From assembly GCA_025765615.1 (NCBI GenBank), contig JAIVFJ010000030.1:186001-250000 (forward strand): a stretch of 64,000 bases of DNA, given 5' to 3'. This stretch comes from Zopfochytrium polystomum (Eukaryota > Chytridiomycota > Chytridiomycetes > Chytridiales > Chytridiaceae). The position numbers and the translations under genes are program-made. The notes under the pieces are model-generated. The model was not told where the DNA came from and did no database searches. It saw only the letters and a list, made by a program, of their open reading frames with translations. Below, piece by piece: positions 13,097-25,881 of this stretch. Numbering within the stretch: position 1 is the stretch's first letter; each line of letters opens with the position of its first letter.

Positions 13097-13572
13097 CGAG
13101 GGAGAACCAGAAAACAGTTACGCAGAAATAAAAAAACAAGAAAGAATCGCACAGCCACGATTGTTTTTATGAAGGAAAGGGAAAGGGTCAGCAAACTTGA
13201 GAGTGAATAATCGAAGATGCAGTACTTACACGCAGAATAAAGCACGCTCAAAGCACATCTCAGATGAGACTAAACTACAGATCAAGCCACTGCTTCAAAG
13301 CCGAAGGGCGTCCGTCCTGTCGAACGCCAACCTTACGCGGTTGCGGTCGCGCTCTGCACGATCGCGTGGACCTCCCACCCGCGTTTGCGGGTGCAGGATC
13401 CAGACTCTCAGGGTCACCATCGCTCCGGGGAGGGGATAGATTGGCGCAAGGGCATGCATCACTCGGAGATGAGTGGCGAGAGTAAATCGACAAAGGGGAC
13501 ACTGATGGGCCACATTTTGTGCGGTTTGACTGGTCGTTCTCCCTCGCAAATATTTAAGTGGTCTTTGTTGAG
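13097..13572. other. Intergenic, promoter region of dynactin gene
   Basis: A 476-bp gap between two genes on the same strand. It becomes GC-rich and CpG-rich in 13300-13440. Overlapping short frames there show no family resemblance. No RNA gene was found. Confidence 0.55.
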
Positions 13573-14303
13573 ATGGAAGAGCGTGTCCTATTCCTTGAAC
13601 GAGCGCTCGCGCCTGCCGGCGCACAGGACCCGGCGTACGCCATTGCGGAGCAGTCCACGAGGCCAGGATTTGAGTCTGTTCTCGCTACCGTACAGACGGT
13701 GCAGGCCAAGCTTCGGAGAATCGCCGACGATCGGCGAGCGATCGCTGAATTTTTGCAGAAATGTGAGGACCGGCAAGCTTCGCCCCCAAACTAAACCTGA
13801 TCCTCCTCAGATGTATCGCTCAAGGATCTCCTTCAAAACCAAACCAACGAGCTGGACAGTGGCGGCTTGGATGCAACAGCAAAGAAAGAAATCGTTTTGG
13901 CTGCGGACGAGGAGATACTGCAGGCGGCCGAATACCTCAAGGAACTGGACGGCTTGAAAGGCGAGGTCAACTCAAACGCGTTGAATGGTGAGCTCAACTT
14001 GAATGCGTTGTCTGCACGAAAACAAACTGAGTTTCCCTCACTTGTAGGGTTGAATGCTTACATGGTAGCTTTGCGGCCGATTGAAGTGCAACAAATTGAG
14101 CAGTCCAAGATATCATCGAAAATGAAGGAAAGGTTTATTTCACTCATAAACGACTACAATAACTATGTAAGTTACTGTGAATCCACCAGCGGTTTGAGAG
14201 GCAACATATTGATTGTTCAACGAAGGTATCGACTCTCTCTCAAGTGTTCCTTCACTACGACAATTTGATATCAACATTGGAACGAGAGTTTTCTGGCAGA
14301 TAG
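13573..14303 (+). CDS. DCTN3: Dynactin subunit 3 (p24/p22-like)
   Basis: A small, almost wholly helical protein built from three or more exons. It starts MEERVLFLERAL, the leucine-repeat start typical of dynactin p24. The first intron ends at about 13810, where the frame continues VSLKDLLQNQTNELDSG, then AADEEILQAAEYLKELDGL. The last intron starts at the GTAAGT near 14166 and the final exon reads VSTLSQVFLHYDNLISTLE, ending at TAG 14303. Dynactin p24 sits in the shoulder/sidearm of dynactin with dynamitin and p150Glued, linking dynein to cargo. The length (about 200 residues) and heptad pattern fit the family, whose sequence conservation is weak. A different coiled-coil protein cannot be excluded. 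It is convergent with the small HMG-like gene, with stops 41 bp apart. Confidence 0.65.
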
Positions 14304-14344
14304 TCAATATAATGCATTATTCGTGAATTTATTAGAGTCACATG

Positions 14345-14941
14345 CTAAGCGTTTGCCTGGTCCGCCGATTTAGTCGCCATGGGGATTTAAAGAAACCTCA
14401 CCTGGGCTCGGTACACTTCAGCTAGTTTCTTCATCCGGTCTTGGGGAGTGAGATCCGGATACTTCTCCTTGTAGGCAGACAACTCCTTCTGCAAACAGAC
14501 GCTCAGTGATTCCGGCAATCCATCTCGAGCAATCCAACGAACCTTAACGAACTTCAACCAGGCACCCTTTGGTCCTTTTCCTTGGCCTAGAACATTGTCA
14601 GCTGATGTGTGTCTCGTGCAGCACCGGAAGGAACGGCGGTAATTGCGAAGAGGCTCTTTGAGGAGAGGGTTGCGACGAGGCACATCATCAACGCCAGATC
14701 GAGTCAGATGGATAACGAGAAGCGTTTCTGGTGATGACTAGGGGGTGCCGACACTTCGAAGCTGTTACCGTGAGCACAACGACAGGCTCGCCAACCAAAC
14801 CACAGCAAGACGATAGGGCTTTGGATTGCGGCCAACGATTTCCATTTCAATGCCAGGGAGAGCGACATTGTGTGCAAACTCACCTTTCTTTTTTCCACCG
14901 CTTGCCTTCTTGGCAGTTGCATCGTCCTTCTTTGGCGGCAT
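14345..14941 (-). CDS. Small HMG/YABBY-like basic protein
   Basis: Four short exons give a protein of about 66 residues. It begins with a lysine/alanine tail, MPPKKDDATAKKASGG, and continues with an HMG-box-like half: GAWLKFVKKELSAYKEKYP, then LTPQDRMKKLAEVYRAQ. Phases agree at each joint: AAA-G before a GTGAGT near 14885, re-entry at GC-CAA near 14590, a clean GTTCGT...CAG intron, and a 45-nt last intron (14357-14401). Fungi carry families of such tiny nuclear proteins with a single partial HMG/YABBY-like box, presumably DNA-binding; that role is inferred. If the last intron is kept, the protein ends RAQVRFL instead of RAQANA. The long second intron makes the 5' end somewhat uncertain. Confidence 0.6.
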
Positions 14942-15240
14942 TGGAGTTGCGGTTGTGGGCGGCGGAGTTGGAGGCGGTGAGCGGCTCTGGTGTCCGAACG
15001 GATGTGATTGGTTGTCTTTTCTCTCTTCTTCGGATTCTCTGCAAGTCACCGAATTTAACGCCGGATGCTCATGTCCGGATTTTTGCTGCACCCCTCACCC
15101 GCTTGGGCGGTTTTGTTCCCAATATGTTACAGAGTGACCACATTGCACAATCTCATGAAACTGGAACACCAGCTCAAAGCTCCACAACGACGAGCCGAGA
15201 GGGCTCTTGTTTATTAGCAAACCACCAACACATCCAACGT

Positions 15241-16022
15241 TTACACAACTAATGATGAAAAATGGGTTAGCAGCACATGGACGAATGACCTGTTCCTACC
15301 TGTGCCAGCGGACGACGCAATCTTTGGCCAAAGGTCAGCGCATTCCTTCGCCACAGGTCCAGTAATTGCCGACCCTTTCATTTCCCCCTTTGGATTGACG
15401 ATCACACCGGCATTGTCTGAGGCCAATATCGTCAAAATGAATCGAGGGGGGCTAACAATTCACTTACCCTCGAAGTAGAGGAAGATTCCGTCTCTCCTCC
15501 TCCACGGCTTACGCTGGCGAACAACAATGGCAGGCATGACTTCGCGAAGATGATCAATGAGCCAAAAGAGATCACCAGCAAAACAAATCATACCAACCTT
15601 TCTTTCGCAGGTCTGGTTTGCCCTTCTTCACTGTTGCAAGGACCATGTCACCGCAAGCGGCGGCGGGGAGACGGTTCAGACGAGCACCGATGCCCTTCAC
15701 GGAAACGACGTAGAGGTTCTTCGCGCCCGAGTTATCCGCGCAGTTCATAACGGCGCCGACTGGCAGAGCAAGGGTCATGCGGAACTTGCTTCCTCCAGAT
15801 ACTCTATTCGTAGCGATCGCAGTGTGATCAACAGTGATCAGCGGATCAGATCGGGAAAGGGCAGATCAGCGCCGCACGATTTGACCATTTTGGCACAAAG
15901 GGGTCCGAGCAGGGCAGCTTCGTTGGTAACCAGTAGCACGAAATTGGAAGGATGGGGAGATGGGATGGGATGGTATGGGATGGATGGGTGGGGAAATGTG
16001 AAGGGACTCACGGCTTGGACAT
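15241..16022 (-). CDS. RPL23: 60S ribosomal protein L23 (uL14)
   Basis: Four or more exons encode a textbook uL14: [20 protein letters not shown], then [57 protein letters not shown] and [18 protein letters not shown] before TAA. Introns begin GTTGGT, GTAAGT and GTAGGA and end at AG in the right phase. The protein lies at the 60S subunit interface near the eIF6 and eL24 contact region. The first exon appears tiny: ATG TCC AAG CC at 16022-16012, followed by a long 5' intron of about 215 nt that joins just before [10 protein letters not shown] long first intron right after the start codon is common in fungal ribosomal protein genes. The exact acceptor of that intron is uncertain. It is head-to-head with the RUS1-family gene, 81 bp between starts. 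Confidence 0.92.
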
Positions 16023-16103
16023 GCTTATGGTGTGGTGGTTGGTTGGTCGTGGTGGATTCTGAAAAACAGAGGGCCGGTGGCACCGAAATCACACTCAAGA
16101 ACA
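16023..16103. promoter_or_regulatory. Shared divergent promoter, RPL23 / RUS1-family gene
   Basis: 81 bp between two divergent start codons. It is GGT/TGG-rich with no obvious TATA. A highly expressed ribosomal gene must be driven from here or from its long first intron. Layout-based call. Confidence 0.4.
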
Positions 16104-17822
16104 ATGGAGGTTGTCGCAGTGGAGGAGCACCACCCCCGCCGCACCAACCGGCTACTACTACTGCGGCGGCATCGTTCGTCCGCCTCGGAAAACCGAGAGA
16201 CCGGCCCTGGCCGCACGCCAGCCAGTACGGATGGCAGTGACTCGTCTACCTTGGCAAACGGTCTGCGTAGTCGATCAAACGCACACTTGCGCCGCAAGAT
16301 CTCGCAGGAGGAGCTGTCCAATGACAGCAGGGGACGCGAGTGCAGCTGGCTGTCGACTCCGTCCTCAGGGGCGCGATCACTCGCGCAGTTCCTCCGCGAG
16401 GCGTTTCTACCGCAGGGATTTCCAGAGTCCGTCAGACCGGACTATGTCCCGTACCAGATTTTCGACACCTTGCAAGCTTTCTGTTCAAACATTACCGGCC
16501 TTCTTGCTACTCGGGTAACGTGGATGGGAAGCCCCCGTTTTTAAATGACGTGTTCTTCCAGGCTGTCCTGAAAGGTGCCGGTGTCGGCAATGCTGAAGCC
16601 ACAGCAACGGCTGCAACCCTTACATGGGTAGGGCGATGATTTCTGACATTCCGCCTTTTCATTTACATGGCAACACAAGGTTCTGCAGGATGGAATGGGA
16701 ATGATTGGCAGAATTCTATTTGCGTGGAAAACATCGTTTTCTCTCGATGGTATTTGGTGCATGAGAGTTGCCGGTACGACTCGTTAAACTTCCAACCAGC
16801 TGACTGTAAGCAATGGAGATTCGCGGCAGACATTCTTAATGATTTTGCGGCTCTCGTCGATGTTCTTGCACCTTCATTTCCGAGGTCCTGGTTTGTTTTT
16901 CTCGCGTGCGTTGCAACCCTTTCGCGGTCGCTCTGCGGCGTTGCAGGAGGCTCTACGAAAGCTGCCCTCTCTCAACACTTCGCTGCACGCGGGAATATGG
17001 CCGACTTGAATGCGAAAGATGGGAATCAAGAAACTATTGTCGGCCTCGCCGGCATGCTCATCGGTTCTCTTGTTGTTCATCACATACCAGATGATTCTGA
17101 ACTATACACATCCTTTTGCTTTGTGCGTGTCCAACTGTAAAGCTCTTCGAATAGTGTTAACTTTTATGTCTTGAGCAGATCACATTCACTGTATTGCACC
17201 TTGCTTTCAACTATCTTGGGGTTTCGGCAGTTATCCTTGATGTTTTCAATACCCAGCGTGCAAATATCGTTATATCGAGCTATAAAAAAAGCGGCGGTAG
17301 AATGCTATCCCCCACAGACGCCTCGAAAAGAGAGGCTATACTTTTCGCACCAAGAGAACGCATCCACTTAGGGGTCAGCTTGCGAAAGGTTCTGGACCAT
17401 TGGTGCTCCGTGAGAACTTACCCGCCTCTCAATGGTATAGATTGTTATTCTTTCACACCGCAAGTATTAAGTCGCTTTCAGAGAACGATTTTTCTACTTT
17501 GGTTGCTGCCCACGTTGGATTGACCCATCTGCTGTCTTACGACAGCCGCTCGGGAAGAGTATTCGTGGCATTATCCGAAGACGCAACTCCCATTCAGATT
17601 TTGCAGGCCTACTTTCATGCCCACATTGTGTTAGCTGGTTTGCAAGGAGTAACTGGAGAGAGCACCATGCGGGAAGCAATTTCTGCAACTTGTGTTAAGC
17701 TGCCCTCTGAATTTCAGGCTTTTGTGATTGAAGCGAATTCAAAAGGATGGAATATTGACGACAGCAGAAACCTTCTTCGAACCAGCGAGTATCGGTACAA
17801 TTTGAAGATAAGACAGGAATAA
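16104..17822 (+). CDS. RUS1-family protein (DUF647, vitamin-B6-sensitive/RUSF1-like)
   Basis: The fold-defining region of the root-UVB-sensitive family is clear. FLPQGFPESVRPDYVPYQIF is followed by DTLQAFCSNITGLLATR, then after introns GAGVGNAEATATAATLTW, VLQDGMGMIGRILFAWKTS, CKQWRFAADILNDFAALVD, LCGVAGGSTKAALSQHFA and NMADLNAKDGNQETIVGLAG. The gene ends at TAA 17822 after LRTSEYRYNLKIRQE. Plant RUS1/RUS2 act in UV-B signalling and auxin transport and may interact with vitamin B6 aminotransferases; the animal homolog is RUSF1 (C16orf58). The role in fungi is not established. At least two hydrophobic stretches fit a membrane-associated protein. The N-terminal 100 residues are arginine-rich and disordered, possibly a targeting region. 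The stop lies 13 bp from the stop of the next, opposite gene. Confidence 0.88.
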
Positions 17823-17835
17823 AATGGTCATAGAT

Positions 17836-20800
17836 TCAACTTTTGCGCAAAGTACCCAGTTTTCTTGGCAGTGCCTTCCTGACGCTATTGGGCGTTTTTC
17901 CATCCAACCCTGGAATTTTCGTCGGTTTTGCGGCAGGAAGCTGCTTACTGTTCTGTGCTTCCGTTGCCATTTTTGCCTCGTCCTTATTGATGGCGCCTAA
18001 TTGTACGTCGGACTCCGAGGACAGAGGAAACATAAATGAATTTTCTCCATTGGCCGATTCAACAACTAAAGCAGGTTTTAAAGTCGTCACAGGGACGGAC
18101 ATAATTCGAAACCTTGGCTGTGGGGCGCCACCGTCTGACCCAAGCCACGCTGCAGTCCCGCCATACCCGGCTACCACTGGAGGTGTCCACACTGTCGGCG
18201 GCAAGGTTTGAATGGGCTGGGGAAAATACTGATTTGAGGCGAACTGGTGGAGCGGGTATGCAGGAAGTTGACTCAGGCTATTTGATGCAGAGCCATTCGT
18301 GATGGTAGGATTTCCAAAATTGAAGCCACCTTGACCAAGAAGTGCTTGCGCCGCCTGGGCGTTGGGCAAAAGAGGAGGAGACGACAGAATTGTTTGACCA
18401 TGGAATGGAAGAAATTGGCTGAAAGGGCCCAGGTTGCCGTATGAATAGTATGGGTTGATTGCTTGAGGCTGGATTGGCCAGAACATTTGTTCTTGGGGGA
18501 CGTAAAGCGCAGGCGCGCCTGTCTTTTCCCCGTTTGCACTTGCAGAAGCAGCGGGACGCGGACGTGACGGCGTTGGCTCGCCCAGAACTTTCTCCACTTT
18601 AGCGTCTCTCATCCGGGATCTGCTCACATCAATTCGCGATTTTGGTTCAATGCGAGCACGACTGTTCGGGTCCCAAGAGTCTTCGGAAGGTTCTGTCGGC
18701 CAAGAGTCTCTGGCTTGTCTGAGCAAAGCCGGATCATCATCGTCTTGGCTACGAAAATCGCGACTCTTCTTCTTTGGTTGAGTCACCGCGGATGCCGTTT
18801 TGCCTGCCCTCACCATGTCCGAGTACCGTGTCTCGCTTGCTTCTTTTATGGGGGACGCTAGCTTTCTCTGAGATGTGCTTGCTTCTCTGCCAGTCTTCCT
18901 CCGCTCGTTTTGCCTGTTTTCTTCACTTTCATTGAGGTCCTCTACTTGAGTCCCTCGGGACTGTCGACTGGGAGGTCCCATCTGGACTGAAGCTCTCTAA
19001 TTTTAGCCAAGATAATGTAGCTCCAAAGACTCACGCTGTGGATGCTCGTGCGACTCTCTCCTGCCAATCTTTTGGGATTTTTCGAAGTTCTCGCTGCTCG
19101 GTACTTGTGTGGCTCGCGATGATTTGTAACGCTCCTGATTGGAAACTTCTCGGTTCTGTTGCTGTGCTCTTTGGCGGCGTTGCGAATCCGGCTCATCAAA
19201 ATCATCGTGGTGAGGTAGCGAAGAAAGGCGCGAAGGATTATTGGATCTTCTTCTAAAAGTCTTCACATAAGTCAGAATTGTACAGTAATCGCAATTTTCT
19301 TCTAACCCTTTTTCGGGGTTGCACCCATCGACGAAATTCCGAATATTGATCCATACCGTCCAGGTACGACTCAAACTCTCCACTTTCGTCGACGTAGACA
19401 AAGTCAACCGGCTCTGGGTACTCAATGCGTGATCTATCATCAGAGAAACGCCTCGAAACTTCCGACTTGAAGCCGCTCTGGGACCTGCTTCGCGCGTTCA
19501 AGTGCATTCCGTGTTTGTTCCTTCGATTAGGGTAGTCCCAGTGATTGCTCTTCAAGTCTTCAACTTTCGGCGGCGATACGTGGGGATAACCTTCTGCCTT
19601 CCACTGTGGCTCGGCATCCTCCAGAGGTAACTCCTCGTAAATTTCCGGAACTTCCGGAATCGAGCGGCGAACGCCAGGTGGAGGCGGCTGTAAGCGTTTT
19701 GGGCGCAACGGATCAATTCGCCAAACTATACTCGAAGGGTCTGGTACAGAGCTGCGGCTCCGTTCTGCAGCCTTCGCTGTTGGTGGTGGAGAAGGTAAGC
19801 CCATCGCATAGAACGCGTTGGCGGCTTCTTGGTCTGTTTTCGAAAGGATGCTGGTATGAATATCAACGTATGGTTTAACAGCTTTGGCCGAACACGGTGC
19901 TGGAGGTTTTTGAATGTGTTTGTACGGTCTGTCGTGAACACCGTGAGTTTGCTGGCCCGGATAGAAGGAGAAATTTTCTATCCGATAGCCGCCAGTGCCT
20001 GCTGCGTGTGGTGGCTCCAAGCAATGACGGTGGGCGCCTGTGCCAGGCGGAAGACGATGTAGGCTCTTTGGAATGACATACTGATCGACTAAACGGTAAC
20101 TCTTCCAATCCTCGTCGTTCGGCTCCGACCGTGACCGCCCAACCCGGTCCTTGTTTCGGTCAAAGGTCCGCCCGCGCGAGACTTGAGGGACTGACGAGCT
20201 TCGTGGGCGGAAGCGCCTTGTCCGCTTCGTTCGACGTTCCCTATTCGTTTCTTGTTCGCTTGTGGAAGCCAAGTCTTCGTCCGAATTTTCGTGAATGCTC
20301 ATGTACGAGCCCTCTTCAATTGATCTTTTTTCTTCAAGCGGAGTGTCAGCTCGTTTGTCACTGGCCGGTCGGCCATCTTCTTTCTGGACGGAGGCGAATT
20401 TCGATGCTCTCACAGCTGTGGGTACCGATTTTGTCAACTTTGCTCCATTCTCGGGACTGATTGAAATGTTTGGCCGTTTCAAAATGCTGGGAGGCAGTTG
20501 TTTCACAGTCCGCTCTGCTGGTTTGAATGATTGAATTGGGGTTTCGTGGGGCTGTCGGTCTCCAGGGTCCATAAGCTGGTGTCGGATGATGCTGGCTCCG
20601 GTGGTGTTGACGTCGGCCTCTTCAGGTGGATTATCTTCAATTGGGGAGTAATCAAGAGATTCGGAAACCCTTTGCTCTTGAATGAATGAACCAGTGCTTT
20701 CGCGGGTCTTCGGCCGGAATACAGCGTCCGCACCCGACCTCCTTGACTGAATCTCTGTGTAGGACAGTGGTGATGAATCCTTCGCCCGAGCCACTGGTTT

Positions 20801-22719
20801 GATCGGTCTCCGCGATGATGTTGGCAGTGCTTTTCTGTCCGATGGTTCCTTTATTCTCACTCGGGGGTTATGATTTGGAGCTTTGGTTTGTTGGGTCGCT
20901 TTCTTTGAGGAAGTAACTGGTGTCTTGCGCGTTGCTGTTGTGGAATTTTCTGGATTGGTAGAGATCGTTCCTTGAGTGTCCTGGTTTGGAACTGTTAGCG
21001 GTACTCTAGCATCGCGTTTCCACACAGGAAAGCAAACCGACCGCCGACTTACAAATTCTCTGTCTGCATCTATTAAGCTGCTTTCACTCAATTTGATCTT
21101 CCCATTTGCCTCGCCAATGTCCGAATCGTGTCCGGTCACGGGTGATTGCATTTCGGTAGCTTCAACTGGGTTGGCCACTGCATTTGCACCATCACGTCTT
21201 TCACCGTTTAATTTCGAATGGAGGTCATCGCTGTTTTTTTTGGCACGCAGGGGTTCTTGGTCTAAGATGGATAAAATTTTCAACATATCCATATGAAGCT
21301 GGTCCTACCTGTTGTAATGCCACCTAGTGTCGGGAAGCTCTTTCCGTCAGATCCAGACTCAGATTGCAAAATCCTTGCAATCGGCGCACCTTCTGGCAAA
21401 ATTTCAAGAAGCTTATCATCGCCAGAGGCAACGCCAGGAGCAGATTCAAGTTTTGCTTGTGGTTTGCTTGTTTTTGGTCGATTTTTTGTAGAACGAGCTG
21501 GCTCGCCCCCGCCCGTCGCACCAAGCAGATTTGCAAATTGCTCGGAAGGATTCGAATTCTCCTTAGTCTGTTGAGCGAGCGAATCGATTGGTTGGGTTTG
21601 ACTTGCGGAAGTGCTTGCTATTGACTGCACCGAAGCCAGTGATGACTGACCCAACTTGCCCAAGCCATCTTTCTGTTCGAAAGCAGCGGGTTTCGGCGAA
21701 TCCGACTGGAGCTCAGGGACGCTGGGATCCAGTACAGTTTCTTTCTTTATCCCACTACTTTCTTTTGCTGTTGCACCTTCTTTTTGTTTCGTCTGCGGTG
21801 TTCGTGGCCTCCAATTAAACAGTCCAGACGGCTTTCGGCTCTGGGAAAGCGTTCCAGATGCGCTTGCAGACCGTCGCGTTGGCGGGGAAGCTACAGTTGA
21901 TGAGGCGGGTCTCTCCTTGTCCGTGGACGGCGCCGGAGAGCCCGGAACTTGGCCAGTAGGGGATGCTGTGATGCCGAGATTTGGGCTTGGGAGGGAAGTG
22001 CCCTTCGTGTCGCCAGTAGCGCCCGCCGCCTTCTTATCATTCAGGGCAGCCTGCTCCTCAGCCGCTGCTTGTTGCGCTGGAGTTTCATGGGCGTCTCCTT
22101 TCTCGGGCGCCTTGATTTCGGAGGGTTTTCTTGCGCCCCAGAGAGCCGTGGACGGGCGAGACCTTTCCCTTCGCGAAGACACTGACTTTGGTCGATCAAC
22201 TGTTTCCGCCATTGAAACTGCAGGTGGCACGCTTTCGTTCGTTCCAAGCGAGGGCGGTGTGGTTGAATCCGCAGACGCGGCAGCCGCTGATGATACTGTG
22301 GGTGTTTTGGGCTCTCGCCACCCTGTATTCAACGTTGATTGCGATGCTGACGTCCCAGGTTGTACTCCTGCAGTAATCACTGCCTGTTGAGGTTTAACAG
22401 GAGGTGGCTGTATCGACACACCAACTGAAGCGATTTGCGGTGGTGAGGATCCCCGCGTTGCGGACGCCTTACCAAACCCGAAGCGTGATACAGAGCCCAC
22501 TGAATTGGGCGTGACGGGGGTAGCCTCGCGATTTACTTGCGAAGAGCTGGTTCCTTTTTTACCTTTTGCTGGAAGCGGGGGTGGGCCGCTTTTCCCAACG
22601 TCACTGTTTGTGGCGATCTGCGCCAGACTGGTTTCAACCTCTCCTGCTTGTGCCGCACCAGAAGCCGTTAGGCTGGAGGATGCCGCTTGCAGTTTGACAT
22701 TTGCCCGTTGCGGTGGCAT
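17836..22719 (-). CDS. Large disordered protein of unknown function
   Basis: Three long open segments join through consistent splice sites into about 1,580 residues. The first, from 22719, is Ser/Pro/Ala-rich and begins MPPQRANVKLQAASSSL. A 5' GTAGGA / 3' CTTAG intron near 21270-21313 joins it to the second, which is rich in charged and SR/RS segments. A GTTAGA...GAAG intron near 19260-19306 leads to the 3' part through a further small intron at about 18978-19030. The end is PRKLGTLRKS. No globular domain was recognised. A short conserved-looking patch, YVDESGEFESYLDGMDQYSE, lies in the middle. The composition suggests a scaffold or nuclear protein with many phosphosites, but that is a guess. 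The upstream ORF extension to 22953 overlaps the MAK10 3' end and was not used. Whether this is one gene or two is open. Confidence 0.5.
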
Positions 22720-22813
22720 GGGGCTTCGGCCCACAAATGCACGGTTGAGTTTGTCAGCCCTTCTTCTTTCCTTACGAACCAAGACGACATAGATGTGAAT
22801 AGCAACTTTAAGT

Positions 22814-25763
22814 TTACATGATGCCAAAGACGGGGAACCCAGGAGCTTTAAAGCGAAACATCGTACCCCAACGCCATTCACTGCTAAGGCATCCGCCAGC
22901 TGCTTCCTCAACAACCTCCCACCCAGCATACACAGACAGAACCCCGGCATCACGCTTCAAAAGAATAGCCTCAACTGTCTTTCTCGTTATCATAATAGCT
23001 TCGCTCATATGCGGAACGTCCTGGAGAACGGGTGAGAACTACAAACTGCATGGCAACGGACGAACCGCGAAAACATCCGTCTGGCCCTCTTCCTTCATTC
23101 CAAGCTGTTCAAGATGATTCAGGTATCTTTGGGCTTCATCCAACATCATAAGCGACGTTGACAAAGTCTCGACCAGCTGCAAAGTCTCAGATGGTGAAGG
23201 AATGATAGGGGGAACGTACATCAGAATTAACGATATCACCGAAGTCCGCAATATAATGGGCGTACTCTGGGGGCGTCGGGCTTCCTAACCGTGCGAAGCA
23301 TTTGAAACGGTGAGAGAAACTGATTTCTTCATTGTAAAAATGGGAGTTTGGGGGTCTAATCAGTTTCCTTTGCATAATTATTGCGGACAGCTGTAAACTG
23401 GTGTCAGTGCTGGATTGAGTGACCAGTATTCGGCTCACAATAAACATGGCTTTCGTGTAAAGTTGTTTAGAGTGTAGCAGAATTTCCATTTCAAGCGACA
23501 CGGATTCAAATGTTGTTGGCGTATTTCTAGGGGCGCCTGATCTCTTCCCTGCCTTAGTTGAGGATTTCGGTTCGGGGTGACCCTTATGATCCCGTGTCCA
23601 GAAGAGCTTCATACGGTCAATTTGGACACGATGCATGTCATACAAATGGCGAAGGTACCTTCGGAGAATGGTTCACCTTCAGAGCCGCCAAGTCTTGCAA
23701 CATTAGGCTTACCAGAAGACAGTAGAAAGTTCGAATGGACTGAAGATATCCAACTCGAAGCCCATTTTGAAAGATGAAACCATCATATTAAGCTTCAAGT
23801 GGTACACCCAAGAGGACAAAAAGAAGGGCTATGGGCTGTAAGAGGGTGATGACACTGAAAAGGAAGCTACCTCATTCGTGACTGTCGCCTTTGATTTTCG
23901 AAATAAGTAGTTTTGAATCTCACCGTCGATAGTCTCCGCCTAACATAGGAACATTCAAAAAGTTTTGACGTCGTTAAGCAAATTGTTACTTACAATAGCC
24001 TGTAAGCTTTCAAAGTGCGCAATTATTTTGAACAGCCGCCTACGCTGTCTGGCACGACCAAAGCAGAACAGTTCAATAAAGAGATGGATCGCCTCGGCAG
24101 AACTCGTCAAAAATCTTTCGCATCGGTCGGCAATGAATGTGTCTGCCATCGTGTAGTAGATATCCGTTGCATAGGCTGACGAGGCTTCGCGGACCACGTC
24201 ACTGAATGAGTAACGACCGAACAGAAGGTCGTTTCGCAAAACGATGGACTTGAAAATAGTGTCAGTAGGAATCTCGAATCAAATTCGACAGCTACCTTTA
24301 GAAAGGCACGCGGGAGCAAAGACTGTGATGAATTGGTCGACGAGAAGGTGTCTAGGAAGTACTTCAGACACCATTAGCTGCATTTTGATGTTTCTCATCA
24401 GCGGCCTTACGAGGACAGATCGAAGTCTGGAAGTTGGCGTGAAAGACACAACTTGTTGCAGTTGACCACAAATGCTTGAAAGCTGGGTGTACGCATCTTT
24501 GGGGCTAACTTCTGCTGTCTTGCGGACAGGAAGGTCGGATGATGCCTTCTTGTTTATTTCGGCGTCGAAAACACCTTTTGCGCCTTAGCTCGTGATCTGT
24601 GCAGGAGATGCTCACCTTGAACGGGGGATCCCAGATGAATCGTGGAAGAAGCGAGTGGCAGCTGCGCGAGGCACTGAGAAAGAGCCTTCTTAACGCTGGG
24701 AAGGTTCCTCTTCGAGAAATGAAGGAGCACAGAGAGCAGCGCCTTCGAAGCTTGATTAAAATTTTGAGGGGAAGCAATGCCACTTACCCGCCGAAGTCGG
24801 ATTCGCGAAAGCAGCGCCTCGAGAACTTGAATACCTTCGCTTCCATCAGGCAGAAGCAACGCTTCCTTTACGCTGACTGAACAGAGTTAGAGAACGAATT
24901 GCATGAAACAATCACCTTTGAGATCAGCTGGCTTCCCTTTCATAAGCTTGAGATGCAAGAGAACATCGTCTTCCGCCTCTTGAAGGTCACCAATAACTTC
25001 GCTTATTCCTATTTCTTCCACCAAGCCAAAATCCCCACTGGAAGCGACAAACTCGTCTTCCTACATCGCAGTCACTTTCGAGACGTGTTCGATTTGAACA
25101 TTACCTCGAACGCCTTCGCCGATAAAATTTCTTCTCGCATTCGACTAACAGTCTTCAATGTAGAAATCACAAAGGCACGCATTATGAAATTCGGCACAGA
25201 GAGTGGGACGTGCGTGAGAATGCAACTGAAGACCGTTTGTGTGAGTACGTTTCCACCAAGCCAGGTCATCTGGGAATTCAAGCATATTAGAAACCGAAAG
25301 CCATCCACACTTTTAGACGACCTCCGTAGACAAGAGTTGATCGGCTATTGCGATAATTTGTTTTCCTGAGAAAGCCATTTTCGGAACGTCGTTCGCAATG
25401 CGTTCTCGGTCATTTCTTCGGGACCTCTCGACGGCAACACCTGGGTCCATCTTCGGGTCCATCACCTGCACAGTCCGAAGTCAAGTTTCCGGCCAGAGAC
25501 GGTGTTACGCTACCTCAATCGCAGACATCGCGTCCCAAAGCCTAAAATGTGGAAGGCTTACAACTTGGCTGAGTGTCATTCCTGTGAGGCATGCTATTAT
25601 CAGAAACCGCAGTCGATCGGCATTTGCCACACTCACGGGAGGATGCTTCAAGAAGGATCGTCGATACATCTTTGAATGGAAGTGAGTCCAGTACCTTCGA
25701 CGAGTCCCACGATCGCTGGCCGCGAGATCGGGCAGGTTCATCTTGACAGATCGAAAGTGACAT
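22814..25763 (-). CDS. MAK10: N-alpha-acetyltransferase C auxiliary subunit (MAK10/NAA35)
   Basis: A multi-exon gene whose diagnostic motif LWDAMSAIE joins through an intron to VMDPKMDPGVA, matching the family signature AMSAIEMMDPKMD. Next comes MTWLGGNVLTQTVFSCILTH, then AFVISTLKTVSRMREEIL. The middle contains RCERFLTSSAEAIHLFIELF followed by GRARQRRRLFKIIAHFESLQ, the family pattern around GHNRARQRDK. The 3' part has FYNEEISFSHRFKCFARLG and YVPPIIPSPSETLQLVETL. MAK10 is the large scaffold of NatC, which with MAK3/NAA30 and MAK31/NAA38 acetylates N-termini starting Met-Leu/Ile/Phe/Trp on ribosomes. The start at 25763 (MSLSICQDEPARS) is the weakest point: a 16-nt T-run (minus strand) lies just upstream, and the first joints before AMSAIE are not fully resolved. 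It is tandem with GPI14. Confidence 0.85.
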
Positions 25764-25881
25764 GGCAACATCAAAAAAAAAAAAAAAAGTCCAGCCGCAC
25801 ACGATATCCTGGAGGCGGTCACGCCGGGCGAGGATGTAATAGGCGGGGAACTTGTGGTGACAGAAGCGACCGTTGTGGGCC

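Noticed and set aside
22814..25763. Gamma-tubulin complex component
   Set aside because: The AMSAIE-VMDPKMD joint and the RARQRRRL block are specific for MAK10/NAA35.
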